Assembly: GCA_024362935.1 (NCBI GenBank)
Contig: JANCRA010000003.1
Span: 52,365,844 to 52,429,843 of the forward strand
Direction: 5' to 3'
From: Setophaga petechia
Lineage: Eukaryota > Chordata > Aves > Passeriformes > Parulidae
Length of the DNA stretch: 64,000 nucleotides
The position numbers were made by a program, and so were the translations under genes. Every line of letters begins with the position of its first letter. The stretch's first letter is position 1. The notes beneath the pieces were generated by a model. It was not told the origin of the DNA. It did no database searches and saw only the letters and a program-made list of their open reading frames with translations. Positions 27,201 to 37,365 of the stretch are shown one piece after another.

Positions 27201-30200
27201 TTTGAGAGGTCTAATGAAGCATTGCTCAGGCCAGGTTCTTGGTGTTTAAATTCTTCATGAAGCTCAGCAGTTAATCTGAACACAAAACCTGCTGCTGGTT
27301 TGTCTGAACCGAAGCTCCAGAAGTCTGGTGACATTAAATCTTGATTCTGCTGAAGGGAGGAGAGTGAACTTTCCAAATTGTAACTCACTGGCAGTGCAGG
27401 AGGTTTACAGCATCTGCTGTGAACAGTGGGAAGTGCACTGAGGAATTTAAATCCTGAGGAAAAAGATTTAAAGGATTTTACAGTCAGCATGAGAGGAGTG
27501 AGGGATTAGCTGGTCCTTATTAGGATGAATTTAAACTCATTCTCCCCAAGTAGGTGAGATGAGCAAGATGTAAAATCAGTACTGGGCATGTCAGTCATGC
27601 TTGGAGGGTGCTGAGGAGCTGCAATGGAAAGAACAGGGCACAGGAGCTGGGGAAACAGGAGATGGAGGTGGTGGTGGAAGGGCTCTGGGTGGGATTCCCT
27701 GGGGCAGGGGCTGAATGGACTCCTTAAAAAGGAAACCCAAGCTGCTCTGTGGATTCTGCAGCACCAGGCACCATTCATTCATCTGTCAGGCTGCAGTTCC
27801 TGGGTTTTTCAGGCACTGGGAGTTTAAAGATTTTGAGGGGTTTTTTTCTCCTGTGAGCTGTAAAATGAGAGATTTTATCTAAGTTAAAGTATATTTAATT
27901 TTGCTCTAAGTTATTGAGGGTCTACATACATATTGTCAATATGACAATACCTTTCTGTAAGTTGCCATGAGAAAAAAATTATTTTAGAACTCCCTAGTTT
28001 ATTGCCCTATTTTAATAACCCAGCAGAACTCCCAAAACCCAGGAGATGTGATCTCTGAGCTGTAAGGGTAGGAGGTGGTGCAGTGCACAGGGCAGGAGTT
28101 GGCAGTTTTAGGAACAAACCCACCAAACTCTCCATCCTCCCAGCTGGCAATGTGCAAAGACTGACTGCTTACTGGGAGCCAGCAATAATAATTTTGGGAG
28201 GATTCTGAGGACTATACAAACATATTAATATTGCCCTGATTTAAAAGGGAAATAAAGACTCGAAAGGCCAAATTTAAATTTGCCAACATATGCTACTCAG
28301 ATAATTCAAGAAATTTGATAAAACCCTCAGAAATCCTGAAGAGATGCCAAGCAATAGCTGTGCTCTTATAAAAGAACCTGTAGTAGGATACATTTGTCAC
28401 TATCAATAAAAACAGACTCCCAAAGAACAAATTCACATTGGACTTTAACCTCAGGGAAGTTTTATGTGGGTACTTGGATCTCTTTATACTTACTGAAATT
28501 CAAATCCATGAAAGTCAGCCTTATGCTTAATTCAATGTACACATCTCTTTGAATGGACATATTTTAACTTGTCTTTAACATATTTTGCTCAGTGTGATTT
28601 TTTTTTTCTTTCTATTTTTAAAGAGGACAACAATACAAGAGTTTTGTTTGAACGTGTTTTAACTTCAGGGAGCCTTCCACCTGAGAAATCTGGGTATGTC
28701 TGCAAAAGCAGTTTCACTGCTCTGGAAAAGATACATAACCTCTTTCAACCATAAATATCCAAAAGAAATTAGAAACATGAACAGCAGGACAAAATTAGGT
28801 ACAGATGTTCCTTCCCCTCTTCATGCTGTCCAAAATAGCAACAGCTGTGACAGATTTGGGAAAGTCCCTATCCCACCTCTAGTGAAATTCATTAATTTAT
28901 TGACTTTAAAACCTCACTGATGCAGGATTGTTGAGGATAGAGTGCAAAATCCTCCTGTACAGTAAGGATTTGCTGGTCTGAGCTGAGAAGGTGAGTCAGG
29001 AATTTGTTGAGGAGGGTGCTGAGCATCTCCCAGCCATGAAAATAAAAGAGGAAAAAAACCAGAAAAGACTTGGATTAACCACTCACTGCCACATTTTCAT
29101 TACTGCTTTTAAAGTTTCTTTCTCAAAAAAAATGCTCACCAAAGCCTTGCAGTCTGAGGGTTCACTTCACCATTATCAGTCTGGTAGACAAAAGCATCAA
29201 AACCAAGAAATCAAATATGGCACTGCTGAGCATATTTGTTCTGCACTTCAGTTCTGATCTTTTGTGAGAAATATTTTTATACCCAATTTAAAAGTGACAG
29301 AACACAAGTGCTTAAAAGCTAAACCTTCTTCAAAGGTGAACTCCAAAGCTAAAATGAAAGTTGAATCAAATCCAGAAATATGGTCAGATGTTGCTTAAGT
29401 TATATATGAGATTTTCCAAGGAGAAATCAGCAGTAACTATATATATTTTGGGCTGTATAAAATTCTGAAGTGCTGCCTGTTGTGTTCTTGCCAGTTAGAA
29501 TGTGCTGCTCTGTGCAGAGGTCATAATGCCTGGTACAACATCCTTCCCATGTCAGCATCAGAGTGAAGCTGTGTGTACAGGATGAGCAGAGTGTTTGATA
29601 AAAGCTCACCTCAAATGCTGGAGTCCTTGACACCAGAATTCCTTTCCTTTCTGTAACAAATTCCTTTGCAGCCCACCAGGCTGAGAGCCTTACAGAAATA
29701 CAGAAGGCACTGGGAGGGCAATGCCTATTTTAGATGCACCTAAAGCCAATAACAGAAATGGCCATGCCCTCCCAGATGGGCTCCTCTGGCTCTGTCCTCT
29801 TGTGGGTTTGTGACTGGTTGTGCTCAGTGTTCCTTCCTCCTTCAGTAACTCTCAGTGTCCTCTTCTGTTCCAGGGAGATCTGGGCTCGGTTTTTAGCCTT
29901 TGAAAGTAACATTGGGGATCTGGCCAGCATCCTGAAGGTGGAAAAACGGAGGTTTACAGCCTTCAAGGAAGAATATGAGGGCAAAGAAACAGCTCTGCTG
30001 GTGGACAGGTACAAGTTCATGGATCTGTACCCTTGCTCTGCCAGCGAGCTGAAGGCCCTTGGTTATAAGGTGAGTGAGTGGTAAGAACACTTCAGTTCAC
30101 TGGTGTTCTTTTCAGTCCTAGGAATCTTGGACAATTCCTTGTTTAGGGCTTGCCTTATTGTCCTTCCCCTTGCTAGAAAAGCAGGTAAAATAGGCCTCCT

Positions 30201-33200
30201 CCTCTTCTTCCTCCTCCTCCTCCTCCTCCTCCTCCTCCTCCTGGTCTCATTGGGCAGCAAAGTGCCAGAGGCCAAGGGCAGAAAGGAGCCAGGACCATTG
30301 GTACCAGCTGCAATTTTGGGTATTCCTGGTTACCTCCCATCTTTCCATGGAAAGGTCAGTGTGTTAATGCCATCACCTTTAAGCTGCAGGCCTCCACTCC
30401 ACATCTGAGCTCCTTCAAAAACCAGAGTTCTGTGGGAAATTTGTAGGATCAGGTCACCTGTATGAAACACGGCTGGCTGTCCTTCTGCTCTGAGGTGGCA
30501 GAGCTCCCCTGACTTCACTGGGAGCTGCATCAAACCCACATGCTGCAGTGCCAGTGTTTGTTGGGAATGGCTGAGGAGAGCTCTTGGCAGGCAGCAGTGG
30601 TGCCTCTTTTCTCAGTTTTTGCTGCCATGTGGAGTTCAAAGTCTAGGCCAGACCCCTGTATCTGGTGGTCTCCTGTTTGGTTTCTAACCACATGTATTTT
30701 TACTATTTCTGTCATTTAACACTTTGGGGAATCATTAGAACAGAACAGGATGTTGGTTTACAATTTTTAAAGGCCGCCAGAGCTGATTGCCATTTGCATG
30801 GACAAGAAGAGAACCCTCAATCCATGGTTCTAAAGCAGTGCCTCAGCTTCCACTTATTTCTTACACAGAAAAATAATGTATGAAAAATACAGATGCCATC
30901 AAAGTTAACAAAGCAGCTGCATTGTTGACCATCACAGAGCTCTAAAATTATGTGATCAGTGGAAATCAGATTCACATTGAGCCACTGAATACTTTTCTTT
31001 GAATGCAGTGGGGGCAAAGTTATTTTGAGGTTAGATGTGAGCTTACCAACAAGTACATTTTGCTAAGTGCATGCAGGGCAGTGTGTACCTAAGATGGTGC
31101 AGTCCTGCTGCTTGAAACATGCCAAAACATAATTCTGTTTGAACTGATGCTTTGCATGCCTGCTGACTGCCTTATGCTTTACTTCTTTTCCAGCAAAAGC
31201 AATCTAGGGAATGAAATGAGGGAGAAATGATAGTTGTGAAGGCCTAGTGGTCTGCACCTGTTCACCTAAATCCTCTTAACCTAAAAAGGAGCCACTCCAA
31301 AATGACAAACACACGTTCAGGAACAGAAACAAGTGTTTCCATTCCAATCCATTCCATTGGGTCACTGTAGGAATAAAATCTTTAATGAAACCATGCAAGT
31401 TTTGCCCAGATGGTCTTGTGAGAGGCCATATGAGACGATAATGAAGACAAAGTGAGAAAAAGCAACTGGTGCAGAGCGAGGTTTTGTTCTGTAATTGGAG
31501 CTAGCAATGTGATCCTGCCAAGTTCACACTCTCTAATTGGCTTTCACAGGATGTCTCCCGTGCCAAGCTAGCAGCAATAATTCCAGACCCTGTGGTTGCA
31601 CCTTCCATCGTGCCTGTCCTCAAGGATGAAGTAGACAGGAAACCTGAATATCCCAAACCAGACACCCAGCAGATGATTCCATTTCAGCCAAGACACTTAG
31701 CACGTAAGTCAGGCTTTGGGGAGTGGTTGTGTTTCACCTGTGGTGAGTTAGGAACCTGGCTGTTCAGCCAGCCTAATCAGAGGCTTTCCTACTCCTCAGC
31801 CATCTAAACCTGTACTTAACTCTCAGGCTGTCATTTCACTGGCTTGCTAAAGGCACATGTGTTTTAATTAATGCCAAGGTCACATGGAAATAAGTACAAG
31901 GAGTTTGGGGTCTGGTAAATGGTAATAAGCTGCTACACACATCACAGAGCAGATGGCTGAGTGAACAGTGTGGAATTAGTAGAGGCAAAAGGGACAGGCT
32001 ACTAATTATTTGTATCAAATAGCAATGCAGTGCAGAAGCAGCTCTGGCCCAGCTGTCCTGCTCTGGATTCACCCAGCTTTTCTCCCCACAGCTCCAGGTT
32101 TACATCCTGTCCCAGGCGGGGTATTTCCTGTTCCACCAGCAGCTGTAGTTCTCATGAAGCTCCTGCCACCTCCTATTTGTTTTCAGGTTTGTTTTAAAGA
32201 ACTCTGAACATTTCAGAAAGCTGTGGAAGACATTCTGTCATGACAGAACCACAGTGTGTATCACTCTATTGAAAATAACCTTCTAAACTTTTTTTTTTCC
32301 CTTTGGTAACAAATCAGGGTCCCTTTGTTCAAGTGGATGAGCTCATGGAGATATTCAGAAGATGCAAACTGCCAGACAGTAAGTTACTTGTCCTCTCTGG
32401 AGGCTGTGCTAGTGCTGCATGAGACTTGGGTTTACATATGGATATTTCTGTCTAAAACCCAGACCTCATTTACAGATTGTAATTAGTGTTTGAGAGCAGG
32501 GGAGATTGCACTGGAATCTGCATAGAGACGTTTGCACTTTTACCTGGAGGGAGGCAACAAAAAGTCAAAAAACTGCACATCACCAGCTGCTCTTTAATAT
32601 GTTGCTGGTATCAACTGGAAGAAAGAAATTAAGATTTTGAGAATATCCTTTAAAGGAAGCATTGCAGCTGCAACATGAAATTACAAATCTGCAGCATGGT
32701 GAGGGATAACTCTGAGGGCACGTTGCTGCAGTGCCTGGGCACAAGCTGCAGGCAGCTTTCTCAGCTCCTGCAAAGAAGGGAAGGAGGGTTCTGGAACAGA
32801 GAAACAGCACAGATCCTACAGCAGATGATAATATGCTACTCTTCACCCTCCTTGTTAGTTTAAGGAAAAAAATTATCATCGAGAAAGAAATGTAGGATTT
32901 AATTTGAGTGAAACTAAAATATCTATTTAAATTAGACAGGGTATTTTTGAGGCTTCCTCTGTTGAGAAGCAGAAACTGACTTGCTCTGCAGCCTCTCTGG
33001 TGAATCATGAACTAGTTACCCTGATTCCCAAAGGCCTTCCTGTTTTATTGCAGCTCTCAAATGACCTCAATTCCTGTGTAAAGGGAGGGCTCAAGCTGGA
33101 GCAGCAGCATTTCCTTTGTAACTGGTGCTCACCACAGCTCAGAGTTTCAGACAGCCAAGGCTTAATATTTGTAGAACAGGGCAGGAAAAGTGTCTCATGC

Positions 33201-33506
33201 TGCAGAAGTGTCCCCAGGGTGTCTGTGGGTGTCCCTGTTGGGGTGCTGGGTGCTGGGCAGGCTCTGACTCCCCCCTGAGTGGCTCTGTGTGTCTCTCCTG
33301 AAGCTGTTGACGAAGCCGTGCGGATAATCACGGGCGGCCTGCCTGAGATAGCTGTGGAAGGCAATGGACCTGTGGAAAACAACACCATCCTCAACAAGGC
33401 TGTGAAGAGATCACATGAGGATTCTGATGATGATGAGGAGAAAGGATCTGTAGTTCCCCCTGTACATGACATTTACAGAGCACGACAGCAAAAGAGAATC
33501 CGGTGA
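18225..33506 (+). CDS. CSTF3: CSTF3 (CstF-77), cleavage stimulation factor subunit 3; 18 exons, 5' partial
   Basis: This subunit is the scaffold of the nuclear CstF complex. It bridges CstF-50 and CstF-64 and helps recruit cleavage/poly(A) machinery to the U/GU-rich element downstream of AAUAAA. The 18 exons join in frame (1,929 nt) to 642 residues plus TGA, nearly identical to human CSTF3 residues 76-717 as I remember them. The protein is mostly HAT helical repeats (about residues 1-475 here), which form the homodimerising arch. A proline-rich stretch follows ([17 protein letters not shown]), then the C-terminal segment that contacts partner subunits, with an acidic run (EDSDDDEEK) and the basic end RQQKRIR. 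All introns are GT-AG. The first 75 residues of the human protein, on three exons, are not found and must lie left of position 1. Differences from human concentrate in the last exon. No frameshift or premature stop is seen. Confidence 0.97.
18637..18734 (+). CDS. CSTF3: CSTF3 coding exon (human residues 87-119)
   Basis: Starts [20 protein letters not shown] after TTGCACAG and ends inside the Lys codon of SYK before GTAAGT. The next exon supplies the last base of that codon. Confidence 0.96.
20079..20145 (+). CDS. CSTF3: CSTF3 coding exon (human residues 119-141)
   Basis: Encodes [18 protein letters not shown] and then MSYQ. The acceptor is TTCCTCAG and the donor GTATGT. The first base completes the split Lys codon. 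Confidence 0.96.
20242..20276 (+). CDS. CSTF3: CSTF3 coding exon (human residues 142-153), 35 nt
   Basis: Encodes [11 protein letters not shown] plus two bases of the next Val. The acceptor is TCACCTAG and the donor GTAAGT. The introns on both sides are only about 100 nt. Confidence 0.96.
20386..20512 (+). CDS. CSTF3: CSTF3 coding exon (human residues 153-195)
   Basis: Starts [19 protein letters not shown] and ends WRDYNKYEE. The acceptor is TGTTTAG and the donor GTAACC. This is part of the N-terminal HAT array. Confidence 0.96.
20513..22996. other. CSTF3 intron containing a GC-rich block
   Basis: From about 20.65 to 22.65 kb the intron is clearly richer in G and C (CCTGG/CAGC-type words) than the flanks. 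It holds overlapping ORFs on both strands up to 166 codons. None shows a recognisable domain, and the overlap on opposite strands points to composition, not coding. Confidence 0.5.
21311..21368. repeat. 16-bp tandem repeat, about 3.6 copies
   Basis: The unit GGGAGAGCCTCTGGGT (second copy GGGAGAACCTCTGGGT) repeats head to tail and ends in a partial unit. Confidence 0.9.
22997..23074 (+). CDS. CSTF3: CSTF3 coding exon (human residues 196-221)
   Basis: Starts [18 protein letters not shown] and ends RRVAK. The acceptor is TTCTCCAG and the donor GTACAA. It is in phase 0 at both ends. Confidence 0.96.
23268..23430 (+). CDS. CSTF3: CSTF3 coding exon (human residues 222-276)
   Basis: Starts [19 protein letters not shown] and ends TLITKR plus one base. 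The acceptor is CTGTTTCAG and the donor GTAATG. Confidence 0.96.
23920..24029 (+). CDS. CSTF3: CSTF3 coding exon (human residues 276-312)
   Basis: Starts [17 protein letters not shown] and ends KLLAEKG. The acceptor is TTGCCCGCAG and the donor GTAAGC. This is a HAT repeat with the usual aromatic residues (Y in FAYEQ, W in DIWYE). Confidence 0.96.
24416..24532 (+). CDS. CSTF3: CSTF3 coding exon (human residues 313-351)
   Basis: Starts [19 protein letters not shown] and ends [10 protein letters not shown]. The acceptor is TATAACAG and the donor GTGAGC. Confidence 0.96.
25607..25681 (+). CDS. CSTF3: CSTF3 coding exon (human residues 352-376)
   Basis: Starts [19 protein letters not shown] and ends DPTL. 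The acceptor is CCCCCAG and the donor GTAAGA. It is 75 nt and in phase 0 at both ends. Confidence 0.96.
26842..26985 (+). CDS. CSTF3: CSTF3 coding exon (human residues 377-424)
   Basis: Starts [19 protein letters not shown] and ends LMEYYCSK. The acceptor is CACCTTAG and the donor GTAACC. Thr in GRTIFKK and Ala in REDARTR differ from the human Met and Thr I recall. Confidence 0.96.
27085..27187 (+). CDS. CSTF3: CSTF3 coding exon (human residues 425-459)
   Basis: Starts [19 protein letters not shown] and ends YLSHLN plus one base. The acceptor is GTTTGCAG after a C/T-rich tract, and the donor is GTAAGC. Confidence 0.96.
28624..28693 (+). CDS. CSTF3: CSTF3 coding exon (human residues 459-482)
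   Basis: Starts [19 protein letters not shown] and ends EKS plus two bases of Gly. The acceptor is TTTTAAAG after a strong T-rich tract, and the donor is GTATGT. Confidence 0.95.
29874..30069 (+). CDS. CSTF3: CSTF3 coding exon (human residues 482-547)
   Basis: Starts [19 protein letters not shown] and ends SELKALGYK. The acceptor is TGTTCCAG and the donor GTGAGT. This is the last HAT repeat region. Confidence 0.96.
30195..30242. repeat. (TCC)n microsatellite
   Basis: An almost pure CTC/TTC trinucleotide run in the CSTF3 intron after the exon at 29874-30069. Confidence 0.9.
31550..31703 (+). CDS. CSTF3: CSTF3 coding exon (human residues 548-599)
   Basis: Starts [19 protein letters not shown] and ends PFQPRHLA plus one base. 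The acceptor is CTTTCACAG and the donor GTAAGT. It begins the proline-rich C-terminal region. Confidence 0.96.
32092..32186 (+). CDS. CSTF3: CSTF3 coding exon (human residues 599-630)
   Basis: Starts [19 protein letters not shown] and ends LLPPPICFQ. The acceptor is TCCCCACAG and the donor GTTTGT. It looks identical to the human segment as remembered. Confidence 0.96.
32318..32378 (+). CDS. CSTF3: CSTF3 coding exon (human residues 631-651)
   Basis: Encodes [20 protein letters not shown] plus one base of Thr. The acceptor is ACAAATCAG and the donor GTAAGT. Confidence 0.95.
33304..33506 (+). CDS. CSTF3: CSTF3 last coding exon (human residues 651-717) and stop
   Basis: Starts with the split Thr and [11 protein letters not shown] after TCCTGAAG, and ends RARQQKRIR then TGA at 33504-33506. 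The middle (residues [20 protein letters not shown]) is the most diverged part from human. A methionine at 33279 lies in intron and is not a start. Confidence 0.96.
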
Positions 33507-34010
33507 AACAAGTTTGGAGTTCTGCTGTGACAGACAAAGACTTGCATTGAATCAGTCTCTTAAAAGTCAAGCATTTAAATGGGACAGCTGCAAACAAAAA
33601 AATCCTTGAACATGGTTTTGTTACTGTGGTGCCTCTTCTCCCATCTGGTTCTTGATCTGAAAACAGCCCGAACAACCTTAGAATGTGCTCTGAACAAAAC
33701 TCGGTTTTCAAAACCAAAAGTGCAAAATGTCAAAACTGTATTTTGTTCTTCGAGGGTGTACACATCTACCACTTGAACTCTTGTGGGTTTTCAACAGTTT
33801 TATTTTAAAAACTGGATGGCTTATACTTGTGAAGCATTTTTAATTCACATTTTCTGGAAAACAGTTGTTCTCAGTTTGTTCATGTAGTGTCCTGCCTTAT
33901 TGTTCGTTTTTATTTATGGCAGAATGTAAGGAATCTGTTTTGTAGTTGAAAATTTAAAAATAAAACAACAAAAGACCATTCCTTTAAAATAAAAGGATAT
34001 CCATAACGTC
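33507..34010 (+). other. CSTF3: CSTF3 3' UTR
   Basis: About 500 nt of AT-rich, ORF-poor sequence runs from the TGA to the poly(A) signals. The exact cleavage point cannot be read from the sequence, so the right end is approximate. Confidence 0.75.
33959..33993 (+). terminator. CSTF3: CSTF3 poly(A) signals (two AATAAA)
   Basis: AATAAA hexamers occur at 33959-33964 and 33988-33993, about 455-485 nt past the stop. A T-rich stretch (GGTTTTATTC, about 34023-34032) follows as a modest downstream element. Confidence 0.75.
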
Positions 34011-37000
34011 ATGCCTCATTCTGGTTTTATTCAAACACAACAAGGTACTTCTTAAATATTACTCAGCCACTTCAAAAGCAATGCTAATTGTACCGTCACA
34101 GGAAATTGATCAGAGCGTACATATCAGAATGGAGCTTGGTTTCCATTTTCTAGAGGATACAGCACACTTTGGCTTGTAATTCCAGGACTGTTTGAAGAAG
34201 ACAGCATTGTAAGACTAACTCAGTTCAGTGTGGGTAGTCCAGGAGCACTGGCTCACACAGCCTGGTCCTGGATACCTGCACTGCTCTTCCATGTAATGTA
34301 CAAAGCTAAATGTTAATAATCAGCTACATTGTTGCACTTATCTTCAAACAAGCTAAAGAAATACTATGTGAGCTTTCCAAGCAGTTTCTATGCCTACTTC
34401 AGCTTTTAATTTGGAATTGGCTGTGATAAGATTCTGATAAGATCCTAAGAACCCCTTGGACCAGAGGGCAGTCAGAGCCTGGGGCAGATGGGAGCCATTC
34501 CCAGCCCAGCACAGCTGCCCCAGGGCTCCTCTCTGCCAAGGCAAGGGGGAAGCAGCACCTGCCCATGGAGATGGGGCTGGCTTTGGCCATCCTGGAATGC
34601 CCTCCTTGCTTTGCCACTCAATTGCAACTCCCTGTTTCTTTTAGAGAGGATGTAGAGAAACTGTTCATCAAACACCCTCCTTAAATAGAACAGCCTGGGA
34701 GAATCATTACCTTGCACTTGTGGGAAGTTATTGCAGTTCCTTTAGGTCTTTCCTGTTGAAAGGCCCCAGCACCTGTGCCAGGGGCATTTGTTCCTTCTGT
34801 GTGGGCCCTGGAGGTGACAGTGGAGCCAGGTGAGTACTGCACTGTTCCCTCATTCTGGGATCTTCCTGCTACACAAAGGTTTAGGATCAAACCCATCCTG
34901 TGAGGAGAGCTGGGATTCCCTGTGTGGGCCCTGACCCCTGAATCCCAGCCCTGGGAGCAACCATCTCCTCAGTGAGGGTTTTATCCACTGCTAGAGCAGT
35001 GCCCTGCACCCTGCCATCAGCCACACACCTTTAAGGGCTTTTCTTGTCCCACCATGATGCTCCTCCCCACACCCTGGAGCTCGTCCTGGACCTCCCCTAA
35101 CCCTGAGCCTCTAAAGGCAGCTCCTAGGCAGCACTAATGATAAAGCAACAGCAGCAATTTCTAACTTGTGCAGCTCATTTAGGAAAGCTGGAAACAGCTG
35201 TGCCTTGCTTCTCTATCCTGGTGCTAACTCCAGCAGTGATGGCTCTGGTAGCTCACTGAGCACAGGCTGAGGGAGGTGGTGCAGCTGCAGAGCTTTAGCT
35301 GTGATGTGAGCAGAGCCTGCTCTAATAGCAAAGCCCAGCAAGCTGAGGCAGCAGCCTTGAAGGCCTCTGTAGAATCCTTTGCTGATCCAAACAGTGAAAT
35401 AGATCCCACTCAGAACCCTTTTTTTTCTGGCTAACTAACCTCATTTTTGAGTTCTCAAAGAAGGATTCAAAGATAGACATTCATTTGGCCAAGAGAAAAA
35501 TCACTTGTCTGAGCTGATGAACTCTCACAGGGTTTTGCTGGGTTTTTCCCTTGGGGAAGGGTCTTTGTAATGAATGACAAAAGATTTGGTTTAGAGTTGC
35601 ATAGGCTAATATAAAAAAGGTCTTATTTCTTCCATCCCCCTCCAAACACAAAACTGGTGCAGCTTTATCCACACTGACATTCAAAGGAAACTGGAAAGGG
35701 AAGCATCAGCAGTGGATCATAATCAAGTGCTTCTGCAAGTCCTGTTTGGCTGATTCCTAAATTAACCTGCCTGCTGGCAATACAAGGGCCCTTCATTCAT
35801 TTATTTCACCTTCCTTGTTGTTTTTTTTAAAGACAGCACGTTCTTGTTTGGACAACCTCATACTTGGGCCACTTACTGTGAGTAACTACAAACTTTGCTT
35901 TCACAAAACCATCAAATATTGATTACTGTAATACACAGTTGTGCTCAACCAGAGGAAAATTTCACTTACCTCCCAGCTGAGCCTGAGATTGCAATGTGAG
36001 ATCACTGGGCTCTTCTCCTCTATACAACATGTAGCTTATTAAATTCGAGACCTACAAATATTCTAAGTTTCAAGAACACATCTAGAAAGTGAAAAAAAAT
36101 CTACTAAAATATTCCCTGTATATTCAAACTAACATCAAACCATTCACCTCTCACAGTACATTAAAATCACTTACACAGCCCACAGTGCTCTGCACATGAT
36201 ATTTCTGAAGACATGATTGAATATGCAACCATCCCCTGTTGTAGTTTTTAAAAAAGACCCAAATTTTCAACCTAAAGTTTCACACACTTTAAATCCACCT
36301 TCTGCAAATGAGAATTTACTTTAAAATTAGTATTTCACCTAAAAAGGAGTAAATTACTAGCAAAAAAAAGGTAAGAAATGCCACTTTTATCAAAACATTT
36401 TAGCTCTGCCCTTTCTGAAATCTTTACAAGATATAAATACAGCTGCAATCTATAAGATTGCCACCTCTGGGAGTACTGTACATAGCAGAGGACAGTTACC
36501 CAATAACCAGAAAATTTGCTACAAAAATATATTATGTTTTGTAACATCTGCAGGTAAACAGCAAAAAAATGCTATTAAAATGCAGTAAAATACAGAAAAA
36601 GCTAGTAAGCCTACCATACTCACCATAATGTTACAGTAAAGTGCTGCTTGGCTTGGTGTTTTGTCTGGTAAAGCTCATCTTTAGAATTTTAGCTTAATTA
36701 ATTCTTTAAAGTAAGATTTTTTTTAAAAAACCAAATCACCCCTTCTGGGAAGAACCATTGCTAATAAGCTCTGGATAAATTAAACTAAGTTCACTGTAAA
36801 TTAAGAGTTAAATGCCCTAAAATGAGCCACTTAAATACAAAGTTTGGTTCTGAAACTCGCCCTACCTATCATCAGCTCAAAAATCTAAAAATTGCAGCCA
36901 GGAATCTCCAATGACATCCCCTTCCCCAGGTTGCATAATTGTATTAGAAATGCATCTGTCATCTTTTACCTCAGACCCCTTTTGGCATCTCCTCTGTTTC

Positions 37001-37082
37001 CCTCACCAGTCAGCACTCGTGGGTTAAAAGGAACCAGTATTTACACGGAAAGCTGTTTTCCTAGACAAATATTGGTACAAGT
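34011..37082. other. Interval between CSTF3 and TCP11L1; possible long TCP11L1 3' UTR
   Basis: No coding gene was recognised. Minus-strand AATAAA hexamers occur at 35800-35805 and 34026-34031. The TCP11L1 message could run through this interval if it does not end at the signal close to its stop codon. Confidence 0.4.
34026..34031 (-). terminator. TCP11L1: Candidate distal poly(A) signal for TCP11L1
   Basis: TTTATT on the plus strand reads AATAAA on the minus strand. It lies only about 30-70 nt from the CSTF3 signals, so the two genes could end at nearly the same place on opposite strands. Confidence 0.35.
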
Positions 37083-37088
37083 TTTATT
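37083..37088 (-). terminator. TCP11L1: Candidate proximal poly(A) signal for TCP11L1
   Basis: AATAAA on the minus strand starting 42 nt after the TAA stop. It would give a very short 3' UTR. Confidence 0.4.
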
Positions 37089-37129
37089 TAATAGCTGACA
37101 ATACTGTAGTGATAGCACACAGACTGGTT

Positions 37130-37365
37130 TTATGATTCTTCTGACTTCCCTACAGTTTGGGATTCTTCCTTAGTCAGTATTTTGCCAAGGACTGCATCAT
37201 AGTAAGGGCTGAAGACCATTCTGTTGTAGTTGACAAGACGAATGTACTTGGCAGCAATCTCCTCCAGCTCCCTCTGAATGGGGCCTAATCCTCCAGGAAT
37301 GGCAGGCAATGATTTCTGGTGACTGGATGCAAGATAATTCTCCAGAAACTTTTGAATTCGAGTAT
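37130..37365 (-). CDS. TCP11L1: TCP11L1 last coding exon (residues 439-516) and stop
   Basis: Starts [18 protein letters not shown] after TTTTTTTCCAG and ends TVGKSEES then TAA (37130-37132). Confidence 0.95.

Noticed and set aside
33279..33303. Methionine in frame just before the last CSTF3 exon
   Set aside because: The codons before 33304 are intronic; the acceptor TCCTGAAG and the human protein show the exon starts at 33304.
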